Of a stretch of DNA of 64,000 nucleotides, positions 17,075 to 25,500 are shown piece by piece. Source of the DNA: G963663775 sp963664255 (GTDB lineage: Bacteria; Bacillota; Clostridia; Oscillospirales; Butyricicoccaceae); assembly GCA_963664255.1 (NCBI GenBank), contig OY760938.1, positions 1,116,001 to 1,180,000 on the forward strand, in the 5' to 3' direction. Position 1 is the stretch's first letter; every line of letters begins with the position of its first letter. The translations under genes were made by a program, and so were the position numbers. Under the pieces are notes generated by a model. It was not told the DNA's origin and made no database searches. It worked only from the letters and a program-made list of their open reading frames with translations.

Positions 17075-18130
17075 CTACATTTCCTCTCGCATATGACCGA
17101 TGTTATATTTGCACTTGATTTCAATATCCACATCATATTTATCATGTTTCGGCGAACGCTTTTTGGATAAATAATTGTGCAGGATGATAATCGGTAGTAC
17201 CCCTTGGGTTTTTGTATCTTGCCCAATGGCAAAATCAACAACCCCCGCTTGTAGCATCCGCAGATTATTTGGGCTCAAATCGTGCACAATGACGTGCACA
17301 CGCCCCACCGCGTTTGCTTTTTGCAATGCGCGATAAATACCTGTACAGTCTGGAGCGGGCGAATAGATGCCGGTCAGGTCTGGGTGCATTTCCAACTGCC
17401 GCAGGACAATGCGTTCAGATAGTTGCTGGTCTTGATAGCAATATTGCGTTTCTAATACCTCAATTTTGCTCTGCAGTGGTGAAAATTCGGATAAAAAGCC
17501 AGTCAAACGTTGACAGTGTGCGAAGTGTCCGTTGGTTCGGTCGGCGATGGACAGAATCTTTCCATTCTCCCGCGTGGACAGCTTCATCAGCGCGGCAGCC
17601 GTTCGACCCGCAGCCAAATCATCCGGTCCAACATAGGCGATGCGCTTGCTTTCGGGGATGTCCGTGTTAAAGGTCACCACCGGAATATGGTCATGCTCAT
17701 ACAGCTTATTAATCTTGTCACGCAGCAAATCACTTGCCAACGGCATGATGGCAAGACCGCTGACCTGCTCTTCTTCCACCAGTTCATTGATGAGTGCCAA
17801 CTGATGCTGTACATCCACGCCTTCTATAGAACGCAGGATGATTTGCGCAGACAGCGTTTCCATTTCCAAGGATTTCCTCCCAATTTTTGAAATGACCGCC
17901 TTGACAAAATCCGAGGACGAAGAGTGCACTACAATGCCAATGCGAATCGGCGCATCTGGACGCAGAACAGCAGTGCCCGTGCGCTTAGGAATATAGCCTT
18001 GTTCCAGTGCAACCTTACGAATTTTTTCTGCCACTTCGGCACGAATGCCGCTTTTGTGATTGAGTGCGCGGTCGACCGTACCACGCGATACATTGCACAA
18101 TTCGGCAATTTTATTGATGGTAACAGACAT
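17075..18130 (-). CDS. LacI-family transcriptional regulator
   Basis: 351 residues. The N-terminal DNA-binding domain is TINKIAELCNVSRGTVDRALNHKSGIRAEVAEKIRK, followed by a periplasmic-binding-protein-like sugar sensor (IGIVVHSSSSDFVKAV ... SGLAIMPLAS ... IPVVTFNTDIP ... AYVGPDDLAAGRTAA). Divergent from the ABC sugar operon at 18497, so it most likely represses it in the absence of the imported sugar or a derivative; the palindrome at 18330-18352 is a candidate site. AAAGGTGTGAG precedes the ATG. Confidence 0.9.
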   Translation of the reverse strand: MSVTINKIAELCNVSRGTVDRALNHKSGIRAEVAEKIRKVALEQGYIPKRTGTAVLRPDAPIRIGIVVHSSSSDFVKAVISKIGRKSLEMETLSAQIILRSIEGVDVQHQLALINELVEEEQVSGLAIMPLASDLLRDKINKLYEHDHIPVVTFNTDIPESKRIAYVGPDDLAAGRTAAALMKLSTRENGKILSIADRTNGHFAHCQRLTGFLSEFSPLQSKIEVLETQYCYQDQQLSERIVLRQLEMHPDLTGIYSPAPDCTGIYRALQKANAVGRVHVIVHDLSPNNLRMLQAGVVDFAIGQDTKTQGVLPIIILHNYLSKKRSPKHDKYDVDIEIKCKYNIGHMREEM

Positions 18131-18329
18131 CGTTTACTCACACCTTTTTTATGATGAATTTTTTCTTAATATACCATATTTCCAGGCGAAAGACAAACAG
18201 AAAACAGAAGAAATATAAGAATATACGAAATACTTCTCAAAAAGTACGTTTTGAAAGCGTGGTTTTGTGAATTTTGAAAATAGTCCACGAAACCAACCAA
18301 ATGGAATTGGTGAAACACACGATAAAAAG

Positions 18330-18352
18330 CACGAAAATTTCACGTTTTCGTG
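18330..18352. promoter_or_regulatory. Palindrome, candidate LacI-family operator
   Basis: CACGAAAA (18330-18337) and TTTTCGTG (18345-18352) form a perfect 8-bp dyad with a 7-base centre, ending six bases before the -35 box of the ABC operon. Size and place fit the divergent LacI-type regulator. Confidence 0.5.
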
Positions 18353-18358
18353 TTTTTG

Positions 18359-18387
18359 TTGAAATTCAGATTTTTTAATGCTAGACT
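18359..18387 (+). promoter_or_regulatory. Sigma-A promoter of the sugar ABC operon
   Basis: TTGAAA (18359-18364), a 17-base spacer and TAGACT (18382-18387). The transcript would have a leader of about 100 bases. Confidence 0.6.
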
Positions 18388-18496
18388 GTCGTTGTTATCC
18401 ATAAAAACGACGGCATATCAAAGGGAACATTCGTTAAAATGCCTATTTGCTGCGTTCGATAGATAGCGGGATTATGAAAGGGAGGATGCAAAGCGT

Positions 18497-20014
18497 ATGA
18501 AAGGACAAAGCACGGAATATGTGCTGGAGATGCAAGACATCGTCAAAGTGTTTCCCGGGGTGCGCGCATTAGATGGCGTGAATCTGAAGGTTCGTCCTGG
18601 AAAGGTGCACGTCATTTGCGGTGAAAACGGGGCGGGCAAATCGACGTTGATGAAGGTCATCAACGGCACGTATGTCGCAGACGAAGGCGAAATGTACTTC
18701 AAGGGCAAGTCTGTTGGCGCACATACGGTTCAAGATACGATTCAAATGGGGATTGCAATGATTTATCAGGAGCTGAATCCGGTTCTGGATATGACGGTTG
18801 CAGAAAATGTATACCTTGGACGCGAACCCATGAAGGGTGTGTTTGTAGACTACGGCAAGCTGTACCAGGACACACAGGACTTGCTGGATAAACTAAACAT
18901 CCCCTATAATGCACATCAAAAAATGCGGGAGCTTTCGATTGCAGGACATCAGCTGATTGAGATTGCAAAAGCGATTTCTATGAATGCTTCGGTCATCATC
19001 ATGGACGAACCATCTTCAGCCATTGCCGATGCTGAAATCGAAGTGCTGTTCGGGCAGATTTTTGCACTGCGTGAGCAAGGCGTTGCGATTTTGTATATCA
19101 CCCACAAAATGGATGAAATTTTCCGCATCGCAGACGATATTACCGTTATTCGTGACGGACGCTGGATTGATACCGATTTGGCAAGCGAATATGATGCCAA
19201 TAAGCTGGTTTCGCTCATGGTAGGGCGTGAAATCAGCAACGTTTTCCCCAAGGAAACCGATATTCCGATTGGCGATGTGGTGTTTGAGGTCAAGAATTTT
19301 ACGCAGGAAAAGAACGATGGCGGACGCTTCCGCAACATCAATTTTCAGCTGCGTGCAGGTGAAATTCTCGGCTTTGCCGGACTGGTCGGCGCAGGACGCA
19401 GCGAGCTGATGCGTGCCCTCTTTGGACTCGACCCGGTTTCCTCTGGCGAAGTCTTCCTAAGCGGTAAAAAGCTCAACATCAAGCATACCTCCGATGCCAT
19501 TCGGGAAGGCATTGCGATGATTAACGAAGACCGCAAGGGCTATGGCTTGGTTTTGGAACGCAATATTCATGAAAATACTGCGCTGGTCAATCTGGACAAG
19601 TTCGTCAAGGGCGGCTTGATTGATGATAAGGCCATTGATGCCAAGGTTGACGAGATGGTCAAGCTGTTGCAAATCAAGATTGCCAACCAAAATGTCGAGG
19701 CGAGAACGCTCTCTGGCGGCAATCAGCAGAAGGTGGTGCTGGCAAAGTGGCTGATTGGGGACGTCAAGGTGATTATTTTGGACGAACCAACCCGCGGCAT
19801 TGATGTCGGTGCAAAGAGCGAAATCCATAAGCTGATGTGTAAATTTGCACGACAGGGCATGGCAATCATCATGATTTCCTCTGAATTACCGGAAATTCTG
19901 GGCATGAGCGACCGCGTTGTCGTCATGCAGGAGGGACAAATCAACGGCATTTTGGAGCGTGCAGACGCCACACAAGAAAGCATTATGTATCTTGCAACGA
20001 AGGGGAGAGGTTAA
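18497..20014 (+). CDS. Sugar ABC transporter ATP-binding protein (RbsA/MglA type)
   Basis: 505 residues with two fused ATPase domains. The first has Walker A GENGAGKST (42-50), the second a degenerate GLVGAGRSE as usual for this CUT2 group, plus LSGGNQQK and VIILDEPTRGIDVG in the second half. It powers import of a monosaccharide or polyol together with the next two genes. GGGAGG is 11 bases from the ATG; an ATG closer to it gives only the tetrapeptide MQSV, overlapping the true start. First gene of the operon, two bases from the permease gene. Confidence 0.95.
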   Translation: MKGQSTEYVLEMQDIVKVFPGVRALDGVNLKVRPGKVHVICGENGAGKSTLMKVINGTYVADEGEMYFKGKSVGAHTVQDTIQMGIAMIYQELNPVLDMTVAENVYLGREPMKGVFVDYGKLYQDTQDLLDKLNIPYNAHQKMRELSIAGHQLIEIAKAISMNASVIIMDEPSSAIADAEIEVLFGQIFALREQGVAILYITHKMDEIFRIADDITVIRDGRWIDTDLASEYDANKLVSLMVGREISNVFPKETDIPIGDVVFEVKNFTQEKNDGGRFRNINFQLRAGEILGFAGLVGAGRSELMRALFGLDPVSSGEVFLSGKKLNIKHTSDAIREGIAMINEDRKGYGLVLERNIHENTALVNLDKFVKGGLIDDKAIDAKVDEMVKLLQIKIANQNVEARTLSGGNQQKVVLAKWLIGDVKVIILDEPTRGIDVGAKSEIHKLMCKFARQGMAIIMISSELPEILGMSDRVVVMQEGQINGILERADATQESIMYLATKGRG

Positions 20015-20016
20015 AA

Positions 20017-20988
20017 ATGGGTCAATCTACGGAAAAGAAAAGTTTGAATTTTGGCGCACTTTATGGAAAGTACGGCATCTTCATCATTTTAGTTGTTATT
20101 TTTGCAGTATCCAGCATTTTTGTCAAAGGGTTTTTGAGCGAATATAACCTTTCAAGCGTACTGCTTGCAATTACCTGCACAACGGTGCTTTCGTTCGGTG
20201 CAACGTTCATCATCATTTTGGGACACATTAACGTGGCATATGGTTCAGAAATTGCACTCATTGGCTGCGTAGCCTGTATGGTTGCGGTTGCGACGGGCAG
20301 CACCTTGATGGCAGTGCTCGTGGGTGTGCTGCTGGGCATTGTGTTCGGTACACTCAACGGCTATATCATCACAAAGTTCGGCATCCCTGCCTTTATCATG
20401 ACCTTGGCACTGACCGAAGCGGCACGCGGCGGCGCGGTTATCGTGACCAAGGGGCAGACTATCTCTGGTCTGCCGACCTCCTTCACCGCACTCGGACAGG
20501 GCTATATCGGACCGATTCCGATTGCAGTTCTCATTATGGCAGTTTTATTCGCACTTTGCTGGGTTCTGCTCAACAAAACCAAGTTTGGTCGTTATATTTA
20601 TGCGGTGGGTGGCAATATCAATGCGGCGGAAGCTTCCGGTATCAAATCCAAGCAGATTGTGCTCAAAGCATTCGTTTTGGACGGCATTTTGACGGGCATC
20701 GCAGGCATTTTGCTGATGGCACGCATGAACTCGGGTGTGCCGGGCGCAGGTGTATCCTATGAATTCGATGCGATTACCGCGGTTGTCGTTGGCGGTACTT
20801 CGCTGGCGGGCGGCTCTGGTACCTTGGTGGGCACCATTTTCGGTGCAATCATTGTTGGCATCATCAACAACGTGCAGACCCTGCTTGGTGTTGATTCCAA
20901 CATCCAGCGTATTGTAAAGGGTTGCATCATTTTGGCGGCAGTTATCATCGATGTTGTAACAAAAAGCGCAGCGAAGAAGTCTAAGTAA
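20017..20988 (+). CDS. Sugar ABC transporter permease (RbsC type)
   Basis: 323 residues, about ten membrane segments, of the BPD_transp_2 family (CUT2 permeases). The conserved LTEAARGGAVIVTKGQ region and the late VVGGTSLAGGSGTLVGT motif, which contacts the ATPase, are clear. A single permease gene implies a homodimer, as in ribose transporters. Co-transcribed with the ATPase and binding protein. Confidence 0.95.
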   Translation: MGQSTEKKSLNFGALYGKYGIFIILVVIFAVSSIFVKGFLSEYNLSSVLLAITCTTVLSFGATFIIILGHINVAYGSEIALIGCVACMVAVATGSTLMAVLVGVLLGIVFGTLNGYIITKFGIPAFIMTLALTEAARGGAVIVTKGQTISGLPTSFTALGQGYIGPIPIAVLIMAVLFALCWVLLNKTKFGRYIYAVGGNINAAEASGIKSKQIVLKAFVLDGILTGIAGILLMARMNSGVPGAGVSYEFDAITAVVVGGTSLAGGSGTLVGTIFGAIIVGIINNVQTLLGVDSNIQRIVKGCIILAAVIIDVVTKSAAKKSK

Positions 20989-20997
20989 GCCAAAAAG

Positions 20998-21026
20998 ACA
21001 CAAACGCGTGCAAACGCTTGTGTGAT
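20998..21026 (+). other. Intergenic stem-loop between permease and binding-protein genes
   Basis: ACACAAACG and CGCTTGTGT pair with one mismatch around a short loop, 10 bases after the permease stop. No T-run follows, so it may protect the mRNA end rather than terminate. Confidence 0.35.
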
Positions 21027-21058
21027 AAAACAAACAAGAGAAAACGGAGGAAAGAATT

Positions 21059-22090
21059 ATGTTTAAGAAAAAATGCATGGCCCTGGCACTTTCCGGCATG
21101 ATGGCACTGAGCGCACTGGCAGGCTGCGGCAGCACTGCTGACACCACGGATGCAGCAGCTGGCGGGGCAGATGCAGCCGCAGCAACCGATTCTGCGGCTG
21201 CCGCAACGGGAGCAACCATTGGTTATGTAAACTTGGCAGACACCGATGTGTTCTGTATGGCGCGCGAAACGGCATTCAAGGCATCTGCTGAAGAAGCAGG
21301 ATATACAGTGGAGTTTACAGACGGCAACAACGATGTGCAGAAGCAGATTGACCAAGCAAAATCCTTCATTGCAAAGGGTGTTGACCTGTTGATTTTGGTG
21401 CCTTGCGATGCGGCTGGTATCGTTCCGGCGATTCAGGAAGCGAACAATGCCAATATTCCGGTAATTCTGTTTGGCATTGATGCATCTGGTGCAGATGCTC
21501 TCTCCTATACCTTCATTGGTTCTCCGAACTATGATGCAGGCTATATGCAAGGCGAATATTTTGCAGAACAGCTGCCGCAGGACGCAACCGTGTGCTATTT
21601 GGCAGGCACAGCAGGTCTTGACCACTCTGCCGCACGTCGTGATGGCTTGAAAGCGGCATTGGAAGAAAAAGGACGCACAGACATCACGATTTTGGATGAC
21701 CAGGACGGCGACTATGTCAAGGATGAAGGTATGCGCATCACACAGGCTTGGATTCAGAAGTATGGTGCAGGCAGCGGCAAGGTGTCGTTCAGCGCAGTCA
21801 TCGCAGCAAATGACCAGATGGCATTGGGCGCAATGGAAGCACTCAAGGGCGCAAATGTCCTGACCAACGCAGGTGAAGTGCTGATTTCCGGTGTTGATGG
21901 CACAGCCGATGGCATCCAGGCGGTTAAGGATGGCTTGATGGCACAGACCGTTCTGCAGGATGCAGCAGGTCAGGGTGCGGCAGCAGTAGACAGCATCCAG
22001 AAGATTTTGGCTGGCGAAGACCCGGGCAAGGAAGTGATGGTTCCGTTTGTTTCCATCACCAAGGACAACGTAGACCAGTATTTGAGCTGA
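21059..22090 (+). CDS. Sugar-binding lipoprotein of the ABC transporter (RbsB type)
   Basis: 343 residues. Lipoprotein signal with lipobox LAGC (Cys23), a Thr/Ala-rich linker to about residue 55, then a Peripla_BP_4 domain: TIGYVNLADTDVFCMARETAFKASAEEAG, ILVPCDAAGIVPAIQEAN and a late VLISGVDGTADGIQAVKDG. It captures the substrate outside the membrane. ACGGAGGAAAGA precedes the ATG. The family covers ribose, xylose, inositol and related ligands; the ligand is not predictable here. Confidence 0.93.
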   Translation: MFKKKCMALALSGMMALSALAGCGSTADTTDAAAGGADAAAATDSAAAATGATIGYVNLADTDVFCMARETAFKASAEEAGYTVEFTDGNNDVQKQIDQAKSFIAKGVDLLILVPCDAAGIVPAIQEANNANIPVILFGIDASGADALSYTFIGSPNYDAGYMQGEYFAEQLPQDATVCYLAGTAGLDHSAARRDGLKAALEEKGRTDITILDDQDGDYVKDEGMRITQAWIQKYGAGSGKVSFSAVIAANDQMALGAMEALKGANVLTNAGEVLISGVDGTADGIQAVKDGLMAQTVLQDAAGQGAAAVDSIQKILAGEDPGKEVMVPFVSITKDNVDQYLS

Positions 22091-22103
22091 TTATATGCAA
22101 AAA

Positions 22104-22137
22104 AGATACCGCGTCTTGTTAGAAAGGCGCGGTATCC
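22104..22137 (+). other. Stem-loop after the binding-protein gene
   Basis: GATACCGCG and CGCGGTATC pair perfectly 15 bases after the stop. There is no T-run. Such hairpins often stabilise the abundant binding-protein mRNA and reduce read-through to the next enzymes. Confidence 0.5.
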
Positions 22138-22169
22138 ATAAAGTGGGCGGAATTTTTAGGAGGAAAACC

Positions 22170-23177
22170 ATGGAAGATTTAAAAATTGGACTTGTGGGGA
22201 CAGGCAGTATTGGACGCACCCACATTGAACGCATTAACACCAAGCTGCAAGGCGCAAAGGTTGTGGCTTGTGCAGACCCGACCCCCGCGTTTGGGATGTC
22301 TGTCGCAGAAAAATACGGCATCAAGGGTTATGAAGACATCACGGCGATGATAAATGATGCAGACATTGATGCTGTCATTTGTACCGCAGCAGATGCTTAC
22401 CACGAGCCAACGGTACTCGCTGCCATTGCCGCAGGTAAATATGTGTTCTGCGAAAAGCCGCTGGCACCCAAGGTAGACGCTTGCCGCCGTATTGTAGATG
22501 CTGAAATGGCAGGCGGCAAAAAGCTGGTGCAGGTTGGTTTCATGCGCCGTTATGACCCAGGCTATCGTCAGTTGAAACGCTTGATTGATTCCGGTAAGTT
22601 TGGTATGCCGCTCATGCTGCACTGCGCACACCGCAACTATGATGCACCAGGCTTTACAACCTCTATGCCGGTCGAAAACTCAATGATTCATGAAATCGAC
22701 GTGCTGCGTTGGCTGCTTGGCGAAAACTATGCCACTGCAGAGGTGGTTTTCCCCAAGACCACGCGCAATGCCGAAGGCGATTTGCGCGACCCGCAGATTA
22801 TGTATCTGACAACGACTTCTGGGGTACGCATCGATGTCGAATCCTTTGTCAACTGCCGCTATGGCTATGACATCAAATGTGAAGTGGTCTGCGAGGAGGG
22901 CACGCTGAATTTGCCCGAACCGCCCAATGCCATGATTCGCACCAATGATTCCCGTGTGACCCCGATTTGCCATGACTGGTCAGAACGGTTTGTAGAAGCC
23001 TATAACATCGAATTTCAGGAATGGATTAATGCCACTAAGGAAGGTCGCGTAGATGGACCCACCGCATGGGATGGCTATTTGGGACAAATCACAGCGGCAG
23101 CGGCATCACAGGCACGTGACAGCCAAACGGTTGTCAAAATTGCAATGGACGATATGCCGGCATTCTATGCGCAATAA
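22170..23177 (+). CDS. Gfo/Idh/MocA-family NAD(P)-dependent dehydrogenase
   Basis: 335 residues. The Rossmann start is KIGLVGTGSIGRTHIERI and the catalytic Lys region is FCEKPLAPK near residue 95, followed by VGFMRRYDPGYRQLK and the C-terminal substrate domain with NSMIHEIDVLRWLLGE. The sequence is of the myo-inositol/scyllo-inositol or sugar 2-/3-dehydrogenase type. AGGAGGAAAACC precedes ATG 22170; the frame from 22095 is an extension over the hairpin. With the isomerase directly after it, it probably oxidises the imported sugar or polyol. Confidence 0.9.
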   Translation: MEDLKIGLVGTGSIGRTHIERINTKLQGAKVVACADPTPAFGMSVAEKYGIKGYEDITAMINDADIDAVICTAADAYHEPTVLAAIAAGKYVFCEKPLAPKVDACRRIVDAEMAGGKKLVQVGFMRRYDPGYRQLKRLIDSGKFGMPLMLHCAHRNYDAPGFTTSMPVENSMIHEIDVLRWLLGENYATAEVVFPKTTRNAEGDLRDPQIMYLTTTSGVRIDVESFVNCRYGYDIKCEVVCEEGTLNLPEPPNAMIRTNDSRVTPICHDWSERFVEAYNIEFQEWINATKEGRVDGPTAWDGYLGQITAAAASQARDSQTVVKIAMDDMPAFYAQ

Positions 23178-23192
23178 AGAGAGGACTACATC

Positions 23193-24140
23193 ATGAGATT
23201 ATGTTTTAATACCGATGGACTTGGCGCAATGCCATTTGAAGAGATGCTGGATACCGCGGCAGCGCTCGGATTTGCATCTGTAGAAATCGCTTGCGGCAAC
23301 TGGTCGAGTGCACCGCATATTGATTTGGACGATATGGTGCAAAACGCGGATAGCCGCAAGAAATTTATGGATGCTATTGAAAGCCGTGGACTCAAGCTGG
23401 AGGTACTCAACTGCTCCGGCAACCAACTGGCACCAAACGAAGAAGGTAAGCAGCATCAGGCTGTGGTTGAAAAAACGTTCCAGCTGGCAGAACAGCTTGG
23501 CGTTTCCAATATCGTCATGATGAGCGGTCTGCCTGGCGGTTCTCCGACAGATGTGACGCCGAACTGGATTACCACCAGCTGGCCACCCATCACAACACAG
23601 ATTTTGAACTGGCAGTGGAATGATGTGCTGATTCCTTATTGGCAGAAGACCACAGAACTCGCAAAATCACACGGCATTCAAAAAATCGCATTGGAAAACC
23701 ATGGATGTCAAATGGTTTACAATCCAGAAACCTTGATTCGGCTGCGGGATGCGGTGGGGGATATGATTGGCATGAACCTCGACCCTAGCCACCTGCTCTG
23801 GATGGGCGGTGACCCCATCATGGCGGCACATAAGCTAGGTGCAGAACGCATTTATCATGTCCACGCCAAGGATGTACGCATCGAACGTGGTTACCATGGT
23901 GCGGACGGCGCGCTGGACACCAAGACCATCGATAAATTTGCACAGCGTACATGGAACTATGTTGCACTCGGCCATGGTCGCGGTGTGCAGTGGTGGAAGG
24001 AATTTTTCTCCGTGCTCAGTATGCTTGGCTATACGGGTCCTGTCAGCCTGGAGATGGAGGACCTCACGATGCCGCCTTTAACGGGTGTAAAAAAATCGAT
24101 GCAGGTCTTAAAAGAAGCTTTGCCCAGCGATTTTTCATAA
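23193..24140 (+). CDS. Sugar phosphate isomerase/epimerase (AP endonuclease 2 superfamily TIM barrel)
   Basis: 315 residues. Metal ligands expected for this barrel are visible in KIALENHGCQMVYNP (Glu), GMNLDPSHLLWMGGDP (Asp, His) and IYHVHAKDVRI (His), then VSLEMED near the end. Such enzymes isomerise or dehydrate keto-inositols or 3-keto sugars made by Gfo/Idh partners, which fits the 15-base distance to the dehydrogenase gene. Last gene of the plus-strand ABC operon. Confidence 0.9.
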   Translation: MRLCFNTDGLGAMPFEEMLDTAAALGFASVEIACGNWSSAPHIDLDDMVQNADSRKKFMDAIESRGLKLEVLNCSGNQLAPNEEGKQHQAVVEKTFQLAEQLGVSNIVMMSGLPGGSPTDVTPNWITTSWPPITTQILNWQWNDVLIPYWQKTTELAKSHGIQKIALENHGCQMVYNPETLIRLRDAVGDMIGMNLDPSHLLWMGGDPIMAAHKLGAERIYHVHAKDVRIERGYHGADGALDTKTIDKFAQRTWNYVALGHGRGVQWWKEFFSVLSMLGYTGPVSLEMEDLTMPPLTGVKKSMQVLKEALPSDFS

Positions 24141-24202
24141 GGTAATACCCACACTGCAATATGCCGATAACACCGCTCCCTCTCTAACTTTACACTTTTT
24201 CG

Positions 24203-24241
24203 CACAAATGCAGCGCACCGATTTGGTGTGCTGCATTTGTG
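24203..24241. terminator. Strong hairpin between convergent genes
   Basis: CACAAATGCAGCGCACC (24203-24219) pairs with GGTGTGCTGCATTTGTG (24225-24241) with a single mismatch and a five-base loop. No long T-run follows on either strand, so it is an atypical terminator serving the ABC operon and the mutarotase gene. Confidence 0.6.
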
Positions 24242-24289
24242 TCATATAGGAAGCGAAGTTTTTTGGGTCATTTGGAGGCATACAGGTTC

Positions 24290-25330
24290 TTATGTGTGAA
24301 AACGATAAATCGTTCGATGCATATAGGTTTCGCCTTTGTGTAGAATCGGCTGCGGGAAATTGGCGTGATGGATGGCATCCGGATAAAATTGTGTTTCCAA
24401 ACAAAAACCGCAATGCTTGCCATAGCGCGCACCATCTTTGCCGTCCGGACATCCGTCCAAATGGTTGCCGCTATAAAACTGGATGCCAGGCATGGTTGTT
24501 TCTACCTGTATATCAATACCAGTTTCTTCCGAAAACACCCTTGCGGCGGGACGCATTGTTCCAATCTCTCCAGGAATGACCCAGTTATGGTCAAATCCAC
24601 CCGCATAGCGTAATTGTGCAAAATCCGAATTTATGTTCTGTGCGATACACTGCGGCGTGCGCAAATCCAAAGGTGTATTCTCGACAGATGCAATCTCTCC
24701 GAGCGGGATAGAAAATGGATTGACAGGGGTATATTGCTGTGCAAAAATCTGAATTTCCTGTTGCAGTACATCTCCGCTGCCATGCCCAGACAGATTGAAG
24801 TAGGTATGGTTGGTTAAATTGCACAGGGTATCCCTGTCACTCGTTGCCCGATACTCCAGAAGCAAGGCACCCTCCTGCAAGGTGTAGGTAACCGAAGCAT
24901 CCAGCCTGCCCGGATACCCCTCGTCACCGTTTTCGCTGTGCAGCTGCAGCCGCAAGCCACCATCCACCCGTTCTGCCTGCCACACTTGCTTGTCAAAGCC
25001 ACGATTTCCGCCATGCAGGTGATTTGTCCCCTCATTGCAGGGCAAAAAATGTGACGTGCCTTGCAGACAAAAGGTTCCGTGTGCGACGCGGTTTGCACAG
25101 CGACCGATTAAAGCCCCGAGAAACTTATCGTGCTGCTCATACGCCGCAACGGTATCAAAGCCCAGTGCAATATCCAAAGGACTGCCATGTCGGTCTGGTA
25201 CACGCAGCATCTGCACCGCACCGCCATAATCGAGAATGCCCACCGAAAACAAACCCGCCTCCATCACATAGCGCGTGACAGGGTAACCGGTTTGTGTCAT
25301 GCCAAAAGGGTGTGATTGTAGTTTATCCAT
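24290..25330 (-). CDS. Aldose 1-epimerase (mutarotase)
   Basis: 346 residues, normal for GalM. It interconverts the anomers of aldoses so that kinases and isomerases receive the right form. Conserved segments: IGRCANRVAHGTF, CNEGTNHLHGGNRGFD (His), CNLTNHTYFNLSGHG (His), GGFDHNWV (Asp) and the general base region CLETQFYPDAIHH. Divergent from the ROK regulator gene; the two share a short upstream region. Confidence 0.92.
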   Translation of the reverse strand: MDKLQSHPFGMTQTGYPVTRYVMEAGLFSVGILDYGGAVQMLRVPDRHGSPLDIALGFDTVAAYEQHDKFLGALIGRCANRVAHGTFCLQGTSHFLPCNEGTNHLHGGNRGFDKQVWQAERVDGGLRLQLHSENGDEGYPGRLDASVTYTLQEGALLLEYRATSDRDTLCNLTNHTYFNLSGHGSGDVLQQEIQIFAQQYTPVNPFSIPLGEIASVENTPLDLRTPQCIAQNINSDFAQLRYAGGFDHNWVIPGEIGTMRPAARVFSEETGIDIQVETTMPGIQFYSGNHLDGCPDGKDGARYGKHCGFCLETQFYPDAIHHANFPQPILHKGETYMHRTIYRFHT

Positions 25331-25436
25331 TAGTAACAGCTCCTTTTCAGAGCCAATCCGATAGCCTTATCTTAACATACGCCTCTCGATATGAAAAGCC
25401 AAAAACAATATTTTGTTCCGCCTTGGTTCTTTCAAC

Positions 25437-25464
25437 TTGCAATCGCATGAAAAAAAGCTATAAT
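25437..25464 (+). promoter_or_regulatory. Near-consensus promoter of the ROK gene
   Basis: TTGCAA (25437-25442), 16 bases, perfect TATAAT (25459-25464). Transcription would start near 25471, which rules out the in-frame ATG at 25447 as the start of the ROK protein. Confidence 0.7.
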
Positions 25465-25500
25465 AGAATTAAAAACAGATGCAAAAGAGTGTTGATATTT

